From: Pseudonocardiaceae bacterium
GTDB lineage: Bacteria; Actinomycetota; Actinomycetes; Mycobacteriales; Pseudonocardiaceae
DNA: 64,000 nucleotides
Direction of reading: 5' to 3'
NCBI GenBank assembly: GCA_009379845.1
Contig: WHSZ01000014.1
Coordinates: 36,472 to 100,471, forward strand
Shown here: in pieces, positions 19,676 to 28,953 of the stretch
Layout: the number at the start of each line of letters is the position of its first letter
How positions within the stretch are numbered: the first letter of the stretch is position 1
Notes under the pieces: generated by a model
What the model saw: only the letters and a program-made list of their open reading frames with translations
Databases searched by the model: none
What the model was told of the DNA's origin: nothing
Made by a program: the position numbers and the translations under genes

Positions 19676-21208
19676 CTAACCGAGCGACGCGTGGTCGAAG
19701 CGGGCCCAGTGCAGCGAATTCGGTGGTGCCGCGCGCATTCCACGTAGTTCGCTGGAGATGCCCACGTTCCAGTTGCTGAATCCCCACACCAGCATCCCGC
19801 TGTCGTCGCGGATCAGGCGTTGCGCGTCGGCCAGCAGCTCGGCCCGCCTGGATTCGTCCTGGGTGCGCAGCGCCCGGTCGAACAGTGAGTCGAACCCGTC
19901 GGACTGGTAGCCGGTGTAGTTGTTGATGTCCGCCCCGCCGCGCATCCGCTGCCCGAGAAACGTCGCGATCGGCAGCGACGAGGTGCGGGTATGCCCGGCG
20001 ACGCCACTGCTTTCGATGTCCGAGAAGTACGTCTCGGATGGCCCCACCCGTGGGCTGACCCGGATGCCGAGCTCGCCCAGCTGCTCGGCGATCAGGCTCG
20101 CGGCCGATTCGAAGTACGGATCCACCGCGCTGGTGTTGAGCTCGAACGTGAGCCGCTCCGCCCCGGCCTCCCGCAGCAGCGACCTCGCCCGATCGACGTC
20201 CCGACGGCGTTGCGGCAGCGCATCCGGGTAGTACTTCAGCCCCTTGCCGAACAGGTCGTTGCCGAGCTGACCCTGACCGCTCAGCGCGACGTCCAGCAAC
20301 TGCTGCCGGTCAACACCGAGCAGCACGGCCCGTAGCACCCTCGGGTCTGAGAACGGCCGGCGGTCGATCTTGAACGCCACCGCTTGCATCGTGCCGTGCT
20401 TGGCGGCGAGCACCCCGGTGCGCTGCTCCCGATGCAGCTGGCTCGCGGAGTTCGCGCTCACGTCGTTCGCGTAGTGCACCTGACCGGAAAGCAACGCGGA
20501 AACTCGTGCGGCTTCCTCGTTGATGGACACGAACTCCACCTCAGCCGGGTTCGGCGCCCCCGCCCAGTACCCGTCGAACTTCTTGACCACTGTGGACTGT
20601 CCTGGCTGGAATGAGGCAAGCTGGAACGGCCCGGATCCCACGGGGGCACGGAACTTCGTGGTGCCGGCCGGGATGATCTCGGCGCCGGGTGCACCCCATG
20701 CGGAGGCGAATTCGAAGTTCGGTGCGCGCAGTACCAACTCCAGTTCGGTGGCGGATCGTGCCCGACTGGCTGTGAAGTCCACCTCGGTGAAGTACGGCCG
20801 GGCCGGCGACGCGGTGGCCGCCTCGGCGATCCGCCGGTAGCTGTACAGCACATCCTTCGCTGTCACCGGGCGGCCGTCATGGAATCTGGCCCGCCGCAAC
20901 CGGATCAGCCATCGCGTGCCGGTGGGGTCCGGTTCCCACGACACGGCGAGCCTTGGCACCGAACGCATCTCGCTGTCATAACCGACCAGCGTGTCGAACA
21001 ACGCCTTCGCCCTTGCCTGATCCACGAACAACGAGCTGATATGTGGATCAAGGGATTCGCCGGAACCACCGGTGGGAAACGCCGCGCGGATCCGGTTGTC
21101 CGAACCCGCGCCGGTACCGCCACAGCCGGGCACGGCCGCGATCGACGCCGCGGCCGCGAGCGCGGTGCCGAGCACCCGCCGCCTGCTCCACGAGCTTTCC
21201 ACCGTCAC
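19676..21208 (-). CDS. ABC transporter substrate-binding lipoprotein, family 5
   Basis: Lipobox ASIAAVPGCGG; LDPHISSLFVDQARAKALFDTLVGYDSEMRSVPRLAVSWEPDPTGTRWLIRLRRARFHDGRPVTAKDVLYSYRRI. Confidence 0.9.
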   Translation of the reverse strand: MTVESSWSRRRVLGTALAAAASIAAVPGCGGTGAGSDNRIRAAFPTGGSGESLDPHISSLFVDQARAKALFDTLVGYDSEMRSVPRLAVSWEPDPTGTRWLIRLRRARFHDGRPVTAKDVLYSYRRIAEAATASPARPYFTEVDFTASRARSATELELVLRAPNFEFASAWGAPGAEIIPAGTTKFRAPVGSGPFQLASFQPGQSTVVKKFDGYWAGAPNPAEVEFVSINEEAARVSALLSGQVHYANDVSANSASQLHREQRTGVLAAKHGTMQAVAFKIDRRPFSDPRVLRAVLLGVDRQQLLDVALSGQGQLGNDLFGKGLKYYPDALPQRRRDVDRARSLLREAGAERLTFELNTSAVDPYFESAASLIAEQLGELGIRVSPRVGPSETYFSDIESSGVAGHTRTSSLPIATFLGQRMRGGADINNYTGYQSDGFDSLFDRALRTQDESRRAELLADAQRLIRDDSGMLVWGFSNWNVGISSELRGMRAAPPNSLHWARFDHASLG

Positions 21209-22485
21209 GATGTCGCACTCCTTTCGCGCGCCGGTGTGGCGCGTTCCGTCCGAGCGAGCAGGCCCCGGCGTTCCATGGTGGCGGCACCCGCGGAGCCGGC
21301 CAGCCCCACCGCGAGGAGCGCCAGCCACGGCAGCCAGCGCAGTGCCGGCTCGCCCGTTCCGTCCAGCAGGGCCCCGACGAGCCCGCTCACGCCTGCCGCG
21401 ACGAGGCTGGAAACCAGGTAGTAGAAGCCGTAGTAGGTGCCAGCGAGGCGCTCACTTCCCACGATCGGCAGCAACTCCATGGCGAATGGGTTGGTGATCG
21501 CCATACCCACGGTGAACAGCGCCGTGGTCAGCAGCACGGGCAGGCAGGCGAGAAGTACCTGCGGGCTGAGCTCGCTGGCCTGCCTGGCCGGTTGCAGCGG
21601 GCCGCTGAGTAACACGGGCAGGAACGAGGCGCCCATGCACGCCAATCCGATGGTCACCGAACGGCCCGCGGTCCACCGGTTGCGGCACCACTGGGTGATC
21701 CGTACCTGGCCGAAAATCCCGATCAGTGTGGACACCGCGAACACCGCCGCGATCGCCCCGGCGAACCCGGACACTCGCTGCGCCTCGAGCGGCAATGTAA
21801 GGTACAGCTGGTTGTACAGCCCGAAGTACGCGGACAGCGTGAGGGTGAAGCCCAGAAATCGCCGATTGCCAACGACTTCCCGCCAGCTCGCCAGCATGCC
21901 CTGCTGCTGCGGTTCCACCTGCCGCCGAGGCAGCAGCGCGAGCTGCGCGACGGTGAGCGCGGCGAACGCCACACAGGCCACCAGCGCCACGAGCCGGAAA
22001 TCCACCATCAGCAGCGCGGTGCCGAGTAGCGGCCCGACCAGAGTGCCGGCGTGCGCGAAGACGTTGAACACCGCGAATACCTCGGCGCGTCGCTCGCCGC
22101 CCTCGTGCATGAGGTAGGTGCGTACCGCTGGGTTGAACAACGCGCCGGCGAGTCCGGTGAGCACCGCGGCGGCCAGCAACCCTGGCAGTGCGGTGAGCAC
22201 CGCGAACAACGCGAACGACACGACCCGCAGCGCGCAGCCGACGATGATCATCGGGCGGCAACCGAGCCGGTCGGCCGCGGTGCCGCCGATCAGGAACATG
22301 CCCTGCTGGCTGAGATTGCGCACCCCGAGTACCAGGCCGATCATCGCGGCGCCGTAGCCGAGATCGTCTCGCATGTACGAAGCGAGGAACGGCAGCAGCA
22401 TGTAGAAGCCGACATTGATGCCGAGCTGGTTGATCACCAGTAGCTTCGCCGCGGCGGACAGTTGCCGGAAGCCGATCTTGCTCAC
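21205..22485 (-). CDS. MFS transporter
   Basis: 12-TM-like hydrophobicity; GVRNLSQQGMFLIGGTAADRLGCRPMIIVG; GTG start overlaps upstream stop. Confidence 0.85.
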   Translation of the reverse strand: MSKIGFRQLSAAAKLLVINQLGINVGFYMLLPFLASYMRDDLGYGAAMIGLVLGVRNLSQQGMFLIGGTAADRLGCRPMIIVGCALRVVSFALFAVLTALPGLLAAAVLTGLAGALFNPAVRTYLMHEGGERRAEVFAVFNVFAHAGTLVGPLLGTALLMVDFRLVALVACVAFAALTVAQLALLPRRQVEPQQQGMLASWREVVGNRRFLGFTLTLSAYFGLYNQLYLTLPLEAQRVSGFAGAIAAVFAVSTLIGIFGQVRITQWCRNRWTAGRSVTIGLACMGASFLPVLLSGPLQPARQASELSPQVLLACLPVLLTTALFTVGMAITNPFAMELLPIVGSERLAGTYYGFYYLVSSLVAAGVSGLVGALLDGTGEPALRWLPWLALLAVGLAGSAGAATMERRGLLARTERATPARERSATS

Positions 22486-23600
22486 CGGTCGACCTCCCGC
22501 GCGCACACGTCGCACGTCGCCGGCGGGTCACCGCGCCTGCCACACGGATCGCTGACCGTCCGGCACCGGCTCCAGTAACCGGTTGCCGCGCTCGGACCAT
22601 CCACTTCGGACGGTTCGGTGATGGTGGCAGGGATGAGACCGTGGCCTCGGCAGAACTCGTCGTCGTAGATGGTGTCCCAGTAGCGGTGCGGGCCGTCCGG
22701 GAACACCGCGACCACCCGGTCGGTGCCGGCCTTCCTCGCGTGCCAGGCGGCGACCAGTGCCGCCGCGCCGGTACTCCAGCCGCCTGTGACGAACGTGTCC
22801 CTGGCTAGCCGGCGGCAGGCGTCGACCGTTTCCGCCGGACCCACCCAGTGCACTTCGTCGAATGCCCGGTAAGCGACGTTGTCCGGGTGAATGCTGCTAC
22901 CGAGCCCGCGCATCAGCCGCCGGCCCGCTTGCTGGCCGAACACCGTGGAGCCCGGCGTGTCCACGCCGATGATCCGCACCGCTGGCCAGCGCTCGCGTAG
23001 CACGGCGGCGATTCCCGCGCTGTGCCCGCCGGTTCCTACACTGCATACCACCGCGTCCAGCTCGTCGAACTGCTCGACGAGTTCGCGTCCCAGCCCTCGG
23101 TAGCCCTCCGGGTTGTCCGGGTTGTTGTACTGGTCCGGCCAGTAGGCTTCCGGCAGCCCGGCGAGCAGCCGTCGCACCACTTCGAGCCGGGCGCGCTGCC
23201 AGCCGCCCACCGGATGGGGGCGATGCACGATCTCGACTCGGGCGCCGTAGGCGCACAGCAGCGCGCGCGTCATCGGGTCGAGCTCCTGATCGGCCACGAT
23301 CACCACGGGATGCCCGAGCAGGGCGCCGACATAGGCCAGCCCGATGCCCAGCGTTCCGCTGCTGGACTCCACCACGGTGCCGCCCGGCCCGAGCTGCCCA
23401 CGGTCTCGTGCCCCGGTGAGCATGGCCAGTGCGGCCCGTGCCTTCATGCTTCCGGGCGCGAGCCCTTCGAGCTTCGCCCAGAACCCGGGATGCCGCTTGG
23501 GAAGTGGAGTGTCCACACGCAACGCTGGGGTGTTGCCGATCAACTCGAGTAGTGATGCGCACCGCGGCCCGCCGAGCCGCTCCGCCGAGGTGGTCATCAT
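22482..23600 (-). CDS. PLP-dependent cysteine synthase-like enzyme (SbnA/CysK superfamily)
   Basis: LLELIGNTPALRVDTPLPKRHPGFWAKLEGLAPGSMKARAALAM...VESSSGTLGIGLAYVGALLGHPVVIV...VGTGGHSAGIAAVLRERWP...FPDGPHRYWDTIYDDEF. Confidence 0.85.
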   Translation of the reverse strand: MMTTSAERLGGPRCASLLELIGNTPALRVDTPLPKRHPGFWAKLEGLAPGSMKARAALAMLTGARDRGQLGPGGTVVESSSGTLGIGLAYVGALLGHPVVIVADQELDPMTRALLCAYGARVEIVHRPHPVGGWQRARLEVVRRLLAGLPEAYWPDQYNNPDNPEGYRGLGRELVEQFDELDAVVCSVGTGGHSAGIAAVLRERWPAVRIIGVDTPGSTVFGQQAGRRLMRGLGSSIHPDNVAYRAFDEVHWVGPAETVDACRRLARDTFVTGGWSTGAAALVAAWHARKAGTDRVVAVFPDGPHRYWDTIYDDEFCRGHGLIPATITEPSEVDGPSAATGYWSRCRTVSDPCGRRGDPPATCDVCAREVDR

Positions 23601-24436
23601 TCGTGATCATCGCCCCCGTACGTGTAGATCTCGCCTGCGTCACCGGTCAGCCAGAAGAACGGGTACGGCTCCGCGGACAACGCGTCCACACCGGAACCGA
23701 GCAACTCGCGCAGCACGGCGCTGCCGGTCTGCGCGAACACCACCAGCGGCAGTTCGCGGCTCCGGCAGCACGCGGCGATCTCCTCGAAGGTGCCGTTGCC
23801 GAGCACCATCCCGGAGGCGAGCACTGCCCGGCAGCCCGCGATCGCGCGGGTGTGATCCCGCAGCACCGGCTCGCCCCACTCGGTGCGCCCGCCTTTCAGA
23901 TCGCAGGCCCGGTAGCTGATGCCCCGTTCCCGCAACGCGGCAAGCACCGAGTTGACCACGCCGATCACCGCGACCGGCCCGCCGTCGGGTAGCAGGGATA
24001 CCACCGCGCGGGCCCGGGCCTCGGATTTCCGCAGCGAGTCCCCGGCCGGCAGACGCACGGCGCGGGCACTCGGATGCCGGGCGTGTGGCAGCACGTTCAA
24101 CAGGTAAGCGTCCAAAGTGGCCACTCGCACGGCCCGGTCCGGGTGGCCGAGCAATTCGGCGACGCCGCGCCCGGCGGTATCTCGTACCGCACGCTCGTCG
24201 AGTTGTCCTGGCTCAACCGCGCAGGATCCGACGGCCGCGCCGACGCGGATGCTGAACACCGTGTTGAGGTAGCCGGCCTGCCGGCCGGCGTGCTTGGCTC
24301 CCTGCACGGTCAGGAAAGCCACGGATGCGTGGGTATCACTAGCGCGCTCGCGGGCGAAGTCGCCGGCGAGCGCGCGCCGCACAAGGGAGTCGAGGGTGGG
24401 CACGGTTGTTCGGGTAGCGGGCACAGGTGTCTCCAT
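23597..24436 (-). CDS. DUF364/DUF4213-type Rossmann-like protein (putative heavy-metal chelation domain)
   Basis: VAVIGVVNSVLAALRERGISYRACDLKGGRTEWGEPVLRDHTRAIAGCRAVLASGMVLGNGTFEEIAACCRSRELPLVVFAQTG. Confidence 0.75.
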   Translation of the reverse strand: METPVPATRTTVPTLDSLVRRALAGDFARERASDTHASVAFLTVQGAKHAGRQAGYLNTVFSIRVGAAVGSCAVEPGQLDERAVRDTAGRGVAELLGHPDRAVRVATLDAYLLNVLPHARHPSARAVRLPAGDSLRKSEARARAVVSLLPDGGPVAVIGVVNSVLAALRERGISYRACDLKGGRTEWGEPVLRDHTRAIAGCRAVLASGMVLGNGTFEEIAACCRSRELPLVVFAQTGSAVLRELLGSGVDALSAEPYPFFWLTGDAGEIYTYGGDDHE

Positions 24437-24490
24437 CCGGTTCGTGGGAACGGTTGGAACATCCGGCAGAAGGATCGCCGGACCTGTGCG

Positions 24491-24550
24491 TTACGTGCGG
24501 AAGTGTTCCTGTCGCTTCAGGACTGAGATGTGCGCCGCGTGGTGCCGCAT
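24491..24550 (-). CDS. Short uORF between riboswitch and operon: MRHHAAHISVLKRQEHFRT
   Basis: ATG preceded by GGAGGAGGTACCC; 19 codons then TAA, followed by small hairpin TCCGGC-N9-GCCGGA. Confidence 0.5.
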   Translation of the reverse strand: MRHHAAHISVLKRQEHFRT

Positions 24551-24574
24551 GGGTACCTCCTCCGGGGCTCCGCG

Positions 24575-24765
24575 ACCCCGTGTGAATCGGTACGACGGCG
24601 CCAGTCTCCTGACTCGTGGATCGGCGTTGCCCTCCGGCCTTCCCGCCGGTAACCCGGCAGTGGCGTCGGTGGAGGGAATTCCCCACTCACAGTGGCGGGA
24701 CCGTGCCGGATTCGCACCGGCTTCCTGCACACCGTCGCGTGAACGTCTTTTCGAAGGTTGCAGCC
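24575..24765 (-). promoter_or_regulatory. Cobalamin riboswitch
   Basis: Reverse complement contains AGGAAGCCGGTGCGAATCCGGCACGGTCCCGCCACTGTGA ... GCCACTGCCGGG ... ACGAGTCAGGAGACTGGC, the hallmark conserved elements including the B12 box. Confidence 0.93.
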
Positions 24766-24784
24766 ACCCCCGGCATTGTCAAGA

Positions 24785-24811
24785 CGTTGTTGCGAGGAAT
24801 GTGCAACAACG
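24785..24811. promoter_or_regulatory. Inverted repeat upstream of the riboswitch (putative operator)
   Basis: CGTTGTTGC-GAGGAATGT-GCAACAACG, 9-bp perfect arms with 9-nt spacer. Confidence 0.55.
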
Positions 24812-25327
24812 CGGGCGTGAATCGAGCCAAGGGGAGTGGATCGCCGAGGGCGGGCAGTTGGGTAATCAACGGCTACCAGGGCGCGGCGTGCCCGGTAGGA
24901 CACCGAGGTGCGCACTCGGTGATGCTCGACACCTTCTACCGAGTGCCTGGGCCAAGCCGGTGACCAGAACGTCCTGGCGATATCCGGACACACCGAATGT
25001 CTTTCAGCCGCGCCGCCATCCAGACTCGCCACCTGGCTGCTGTTCGTTGTCCTTGGCCGTCGACCCGTCCGGGGTGGAACTCACCGACCTGCGCGCGACA
25101 CGCTCAGACCAGCACGAGCCAACCGAGCGCATTTCTTGCTGGACAGGACTTTCCGATACCCCGTGACGTCGGAGCCGGTCTTCATCCCACATCTTCGCGG
25201 GCCACCCGCCCTGTGGCCACGCCTGGGCTCGCTGCGGCGCGACGTGACCGAGAGTATCGTGTCGATGTGTCCTGCAACGGGCGCAGGCGTGCTGAGCTGG
25301 TGATGAAGGCGGCCCCAGGAGGCACCG

Positions 25328-25648
25328 ATGAACAGCGATCGTGAAAACGAGCAGCTCCGCGATTTGGAAGAGCAACTCGCCGCAGAAGACCCGACCTTGG
25401 CGGAATCGCTACGCGCCCTGCATTGGCGAGGTCGGTTACCTTACCGGCGCTGGGCATGGAATGCCGCGCTGGTCACCACACTCGTCCTGGCGGTGATCTG
25501 CCTGATGCTCGGGGAGCTCGGCGTGGCGGCTCTGCTCGGTGCACTCGCCCTGATACTCGGCTGGGCTCGTCAACGTTTGTACCCGGCTGGTCCCTCCGGC
25601 CGGCAGGGGGACTCAGGTTGGGATAGCGACTCGGGACCGCGCCGGTAG
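25328..25648 (+). CDS. DUF3040-like membrane protein
   Basis: ENEQLRDLEEQLAAEDPTLAESLRA... followed by two TM segments. Confidence 0.75.
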   Translation: MNSDRENEQLRDLEEQLAAEDPTLAESLRALHWRGRLPYRRWAWNAALVTTLVLAVICLMLGELGVAALLGALALILGWARQRLYPAGPSGRQGDSGWDSDSGPRR

Positions 25649-25774
25649 GTGAGTGGCTACGTCAGATCACCGCACCGCCGGGGACCGTGCCAGGAAACAA
25701 CCGCCATCTCGTGGTTAAAGGCCGCCCGCTAGCGAATTAGATAAGAAGAACGAAAGCGACAAAGGCCACGAGAA

Positions 25775-26095
25775 TTGAACGGGGTGGGTCCGGCCATGCT
25801 CGAAGTATCCGACACAACGCGGGATACTCGCGGAGTGTGGGAAACGCCCGCGAAGCACCGGCCCGGCAAATCAGCGTGGCTCGGACCGGTCGCGCTACTC
25901 CTGGCACTCGGCAGCTGGGCCACGCCTCTCGCCGGCCCGGCCATGGCGCTCGCCGCGACCATCGCGGGAGCCGTCTCCATCGCCACCCGGCGGCAATTCC
26001 GCATCGACTGGACCGCCATCGCAGGGATCGTCACTGGACTCGGCCAACTCCTCTTCGCGCTGATCCTGTTCACCATGGAGACAAGCGGCCTCTAG
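25775..26095 (+). CDS. DUF4190-like small membrane protein
   Basis: Two hydrophobic segments; start may be ATG 25796. Confidence 0.5.
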   Translation: MNGVGPAMLEVSDTTRDTRGVWETPAKHRPGKSAWLGPVALLLALGSWATPLAGPAMALAATIAGAVSIATRRQFRIDWTAIAGIVTGLGQLLFALILFTMETSGL

Positions 26096-26137
26096 GTTGG
26101 GCACCGCGAGATATCCGGTGGCGGGGTATCGTGTGGC

Positions 26138-27127
26138 GTGCTCTTACGGCAGTTGGAGTACCTGTGCGCACTCGCCCAGGAGGGCCATTTCGGGCGCGCC
26201 GCAGAGGTATGTCACGTCTCGCAGCCCGCGCTGTCGGCCGCGATCCGCAAGATAGAAGCCGAGCTCGGTGTGCAGATCGTACTCAGGGGGCAGAAGTTCG
26301 GCGGTCTCACCCAGGAGGGCCAGCAGGTGGTCTCGTGGGCGCACCGCGTCCTGGCCGAGCAGGAAGCGTTGCGCCAGCAGCTGTCCGGGATGCGCGGCGG
26401 GTTGTCCGGGACGCTGCGCATCGGTGCGATCCCGACCGCGCTGACCGTGGCCTCGCTGCTGGCGCAGCCCTTGCACGAGCGGCATCCGAAGGTGCGGTTT
26501 TGCCTCGAGTCGCTGACTTCGCGGCAGATCGTGCACCGGCTGAGCGAGTTCGAGCTCGACGTCGGTATGACCTATGTGGATGGTGAATCGCTCGGCGCCG
26601 TGCACACCGTCCCGCTCTACGGCGAGCGGTATTTGCTGCTGACTCCGCGCCATAACGAGTTCTCGGAGCGGTCGATGGTCGGCTGGGCGGAGGCGGCCGA
26701 CCGGCCGCTATGCCTGCTCTCGCCGGTGATGCAGAACCGTCGCATCCTGGACCGCAACTTCGCCGCGGCGGGAGTCGCGGTGCATCCCGTTGTGGAAACG
26801 GACACCGTGTCCGCGATCTATGCGCACGTCCGGTCCATGGGCTTGTCCAGCGTCATCGCGCACGCTTGGCTGCATCTGTTCGGCGTTCCCGAGGATATGC
26901 GGGTGATCCCGATGGAGCGGCCGCCGCACGAATACCAGGTGGGTCTGGTACTCGCAGGCTGGCGGTCGGAATCCTTGCTGGTAAACGCCCTGCTCGGGGT
27001 CGTGTGCGAGGTGGACCTGCCCGGCGAGCTGGAACGGATCATGCGGCAGAGCGTGAATCCGGCCGGCGTGGATCTGGACGAGGTAGATCGGGGCGAGGTG
27101 GATCGGGGCGAACCGGAACCCCGATAA
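26138..27127 (+). CDS. LysR-family regulator
   Basis: LRQLEYLCALAQEGHFGRAAEVCHVSQPALSAAIRKIEAELGVQIVLRGQK. Confidence 0.9.
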   Translation: MLLRQLEYLCALAQEGHFGRAAEVCHVSQPALSAAIRKIEAELGVQIVLRGQKFGGLTQEGQQVVSWAHRVLAEQEALRQQLSGMRGGLSGTLRIGAIPTALTVASLLAQPLHERHPKVRFCLESLTSRQIVHRLSEFELDVGMTYVDGESLGAVHTVPLYGERYLLLTPRHNEFSERSMVGWAEAADRPLCLLSPVMQNRRILDRNFAAAGVAVHPVVETDTVSAIYAHVRSMGLSSVIAHAWLHLFGVPEDMRVIPMERPPHEYQVGLVLAGWRSESLLVNALLGVVCEVDLPGELERIMRQSVNPAGVDLDEVDRGEVDRGEPEPR

Positions 27128-27259
27128 AGTGTTGGCTGTGAACTGATCGGAGGTACGCCTTGATCACGCTGCCGTTCCTCCATCGTGGTCGGTCTGATGC
27201 CTGAATGATCAGTGCACGCGACGCCCGGTCCAAGCTCGCTGACGCTACGGCTTCCTTGG

Positions 27260-27613
27260 CTAGCCTCGTGCGGCGGAGATGACGGCCATGTTCTGTTCGC
27301 CCCAGTCGCCGAGCGGACGAAGCGCGAGATCGAGGTGGACGCCGCGCTCGGTCAGGCTGTAGACCACCTTGGGCGGCACCTCCTTGAAGATTTCCCGCTG
27401 GACCACACTGTCGCGTTCGAGTTCTCGAAGCTGCTGGACAAGCACCTTCTCCGAGATCCCGGGCAGTTCGCGGCGCAGCTCGCTGGTACGACACGGCTGC
27501 TCGCTGAGCGCCCATAGGATCAGGGGCTTCCACTTGCCGCCCACGACCGCCACAGCGGCGTCGAGGCCACACAAGAACTGAGCCACCGGAGCCCTCCCAT
27601 CGCTTGGCACCAC
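27260..27613 (-). CDS. HxlR-family regulator
   Basis: DAAVAVVGGKWKPLILWALSEQPCRTSELRRELPGISEKVLVQQLRELERDSVVQREIFKEVPPKVVYSLTERG. Confidence 0.9.
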   Translation of the reverse strand: MVPSDGRAPVAQFLCGLDAAVAVVGGKWKPLILWALSEQPCRTSELRRELPGISEKVLVQQLRELERDSVVQREIFKEVPPKVVYSLTERGVHLDLALRPLGDWGEQNMAVISAARG

Positions 27614-27695
27614 TCGATGAGCGCAATACTAACCTCAAGGTGGGTATAGCACAAAATAGTATGTACTTGCCCATGGCTAATGTACGCCTACGCTG

Positions 27696-28598
27696 GTGGG
27701 CATGACCTTCTCTTCGAACGAGCGCAGGGCACGCTCGGCGACCGTCGTCGGCCTCGGTCCCATGGGCGCGGCGATAGCGCGCGCCTTCATCCAGGCGGGC
27801 GTCGACACCACGGTGTGGAACCGAACGCGCTCGAAAGCCGACGCACTGGCCGCAGATGGAGCACGCGTCGCTGCCGACCTTGGTAGCGCCGTCGGCCATG
27901 CTGACCTGGTTGTCACAGTCTTGCGCGACCACCAGACCACTCGTCGGTTCTTGGAGACCGTTCCCGCTGATCTCCGGCAAGGGCGCACGTTCGTGGTGCT
28001 GGCCTCGTCGAGCCCGGCGGAGGCGCGTCAGACGCAGGCGTGGGCCGAACAGAACGGCCTCGACCTGCTCCAGGGCGCGATCATGGTGCCGGAACCACTA
28101 ATCGGCACCGACAACGGGCTGATCCTGTACTGCGGGGACGAGAAGCTGCTGGACCGGTGGCGACCCGTCCTCGAGATCGCTGCGCCTCGCTCGCCGTTCC
28201 TCGGTCTGGACCCCGGTCTCGCCGCGCTCCACGACACCGCCATGGTGCAGGTGTTCTTCGCCGCGATGACCGCCTTCCTCCACTCCAGCGCGATGGCCAC
28301 CGCGCAGGGCCTGACGGCGAAGAATTTCCTGCCCTGGGCGGAGGAGATGCTGGCCATCCTGCCCGCCACCTTCGAGCAGCTCGCCCATGACGTGGACGGC
28401 GGCGCATACTCCGGCGCCGAGGACAACCTGCTCATGGAGCTATCCGCGCTCGAACACATCCACACGACCAGTGTGGAGACGGGTGTCGATCCCCAGCTGC
28501 CCGCGCTGATGCGTGACCTGGCACGCCGGGCCCTCGACGACGGCCACGGCGCGGACTCATGGTCCCGCATCGTCGAGGGGCTCCGCTCGACCGTCTGA
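27696..28598 (+). CDS. NAD(P)-dependent reductase, 6PGDH/imine-reductase superfamily
   Basis: VVGLGPMGAAIARAFIQAGVDTTVWNRTRSKADALAADGA; MELSALEHIHTTSVETGVDPQLP. Divergent from HxlR. Confidence 0.85.
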   Translation: MGMTFSSNERRARSATVVGLGPMGAAIARAFIQAGVDTTVWNRTRSKADALAADGARVAADLGSAVGHADLVVTVLRDHQTTRRFLETVPADLRQGRTFVVLASSSPAEARQTQAWAEQNGLDLLQGAIMVPEPLIGTDNGLILYCGDEKLLDRWRPVLEIAAPRSPFLGLDPGLAALHDTAMVQVFFAAMTAFLHSSAMATAQGLTAKNFLPWAEEMLAILPATFEQLAHDVDGGAYSGAEDNLLMELSALEHIHTTSVETGVDPQLPALMRDLARRALDDGHGADSWSRIVEGLRSTV

Positions 28599-28861
28599 CC
28601 CAGCTCCTCGTCGACATCGGCGGGGGTCGGCCGTCGCGCGGCAGCCTGTCCACCACTCACAGCCAGGCCCGAACGGGGCTCGACCCAGATCCTCGACATC
28701 GTCACCGACCTCGGCGTCCTCTACGTCAAGTGCGACCCAACTGAACGCCGCCTGCCGGGTTGCGGCGGGGATTGCCGACTCGCTAGTCGTGGGCCGCGTG
28801 CTCGCGTGGCCGACAGTCCTCGGGACGTTCACACAACTCGCCATTGAGCGCTCCGATCATA

Positions 28862-28882
28862 TAAACTGAACGGAATAGTTTA
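28862..28882. promoter_or_regulatory. Putative TetR operator 1 (TAAACT-N9-AGTTTA)
   Basis: Inverted repeat upstream of the TetR gene at 28954; shares AAACT-N9-AGTTT core with 29603-29623. Confidence 0.55.
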
Positions 28883-28953
28883 GAAAAGAAGTGGATCGAT
28901 GCGTGGTGTCAACGGTCCCGCCGTCGATGGAGGGCACGGACTAAGGTTGTGTT

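Noticed and set aside
27039-27130. Repetitive RPDPPRPDLPRPDPRRPDS peptide on the minus strand
   Set aside because: Antisense read of the LysR C-terminal repeat GAGGTGGATCGGGGC; low complexity, not an independent gene.
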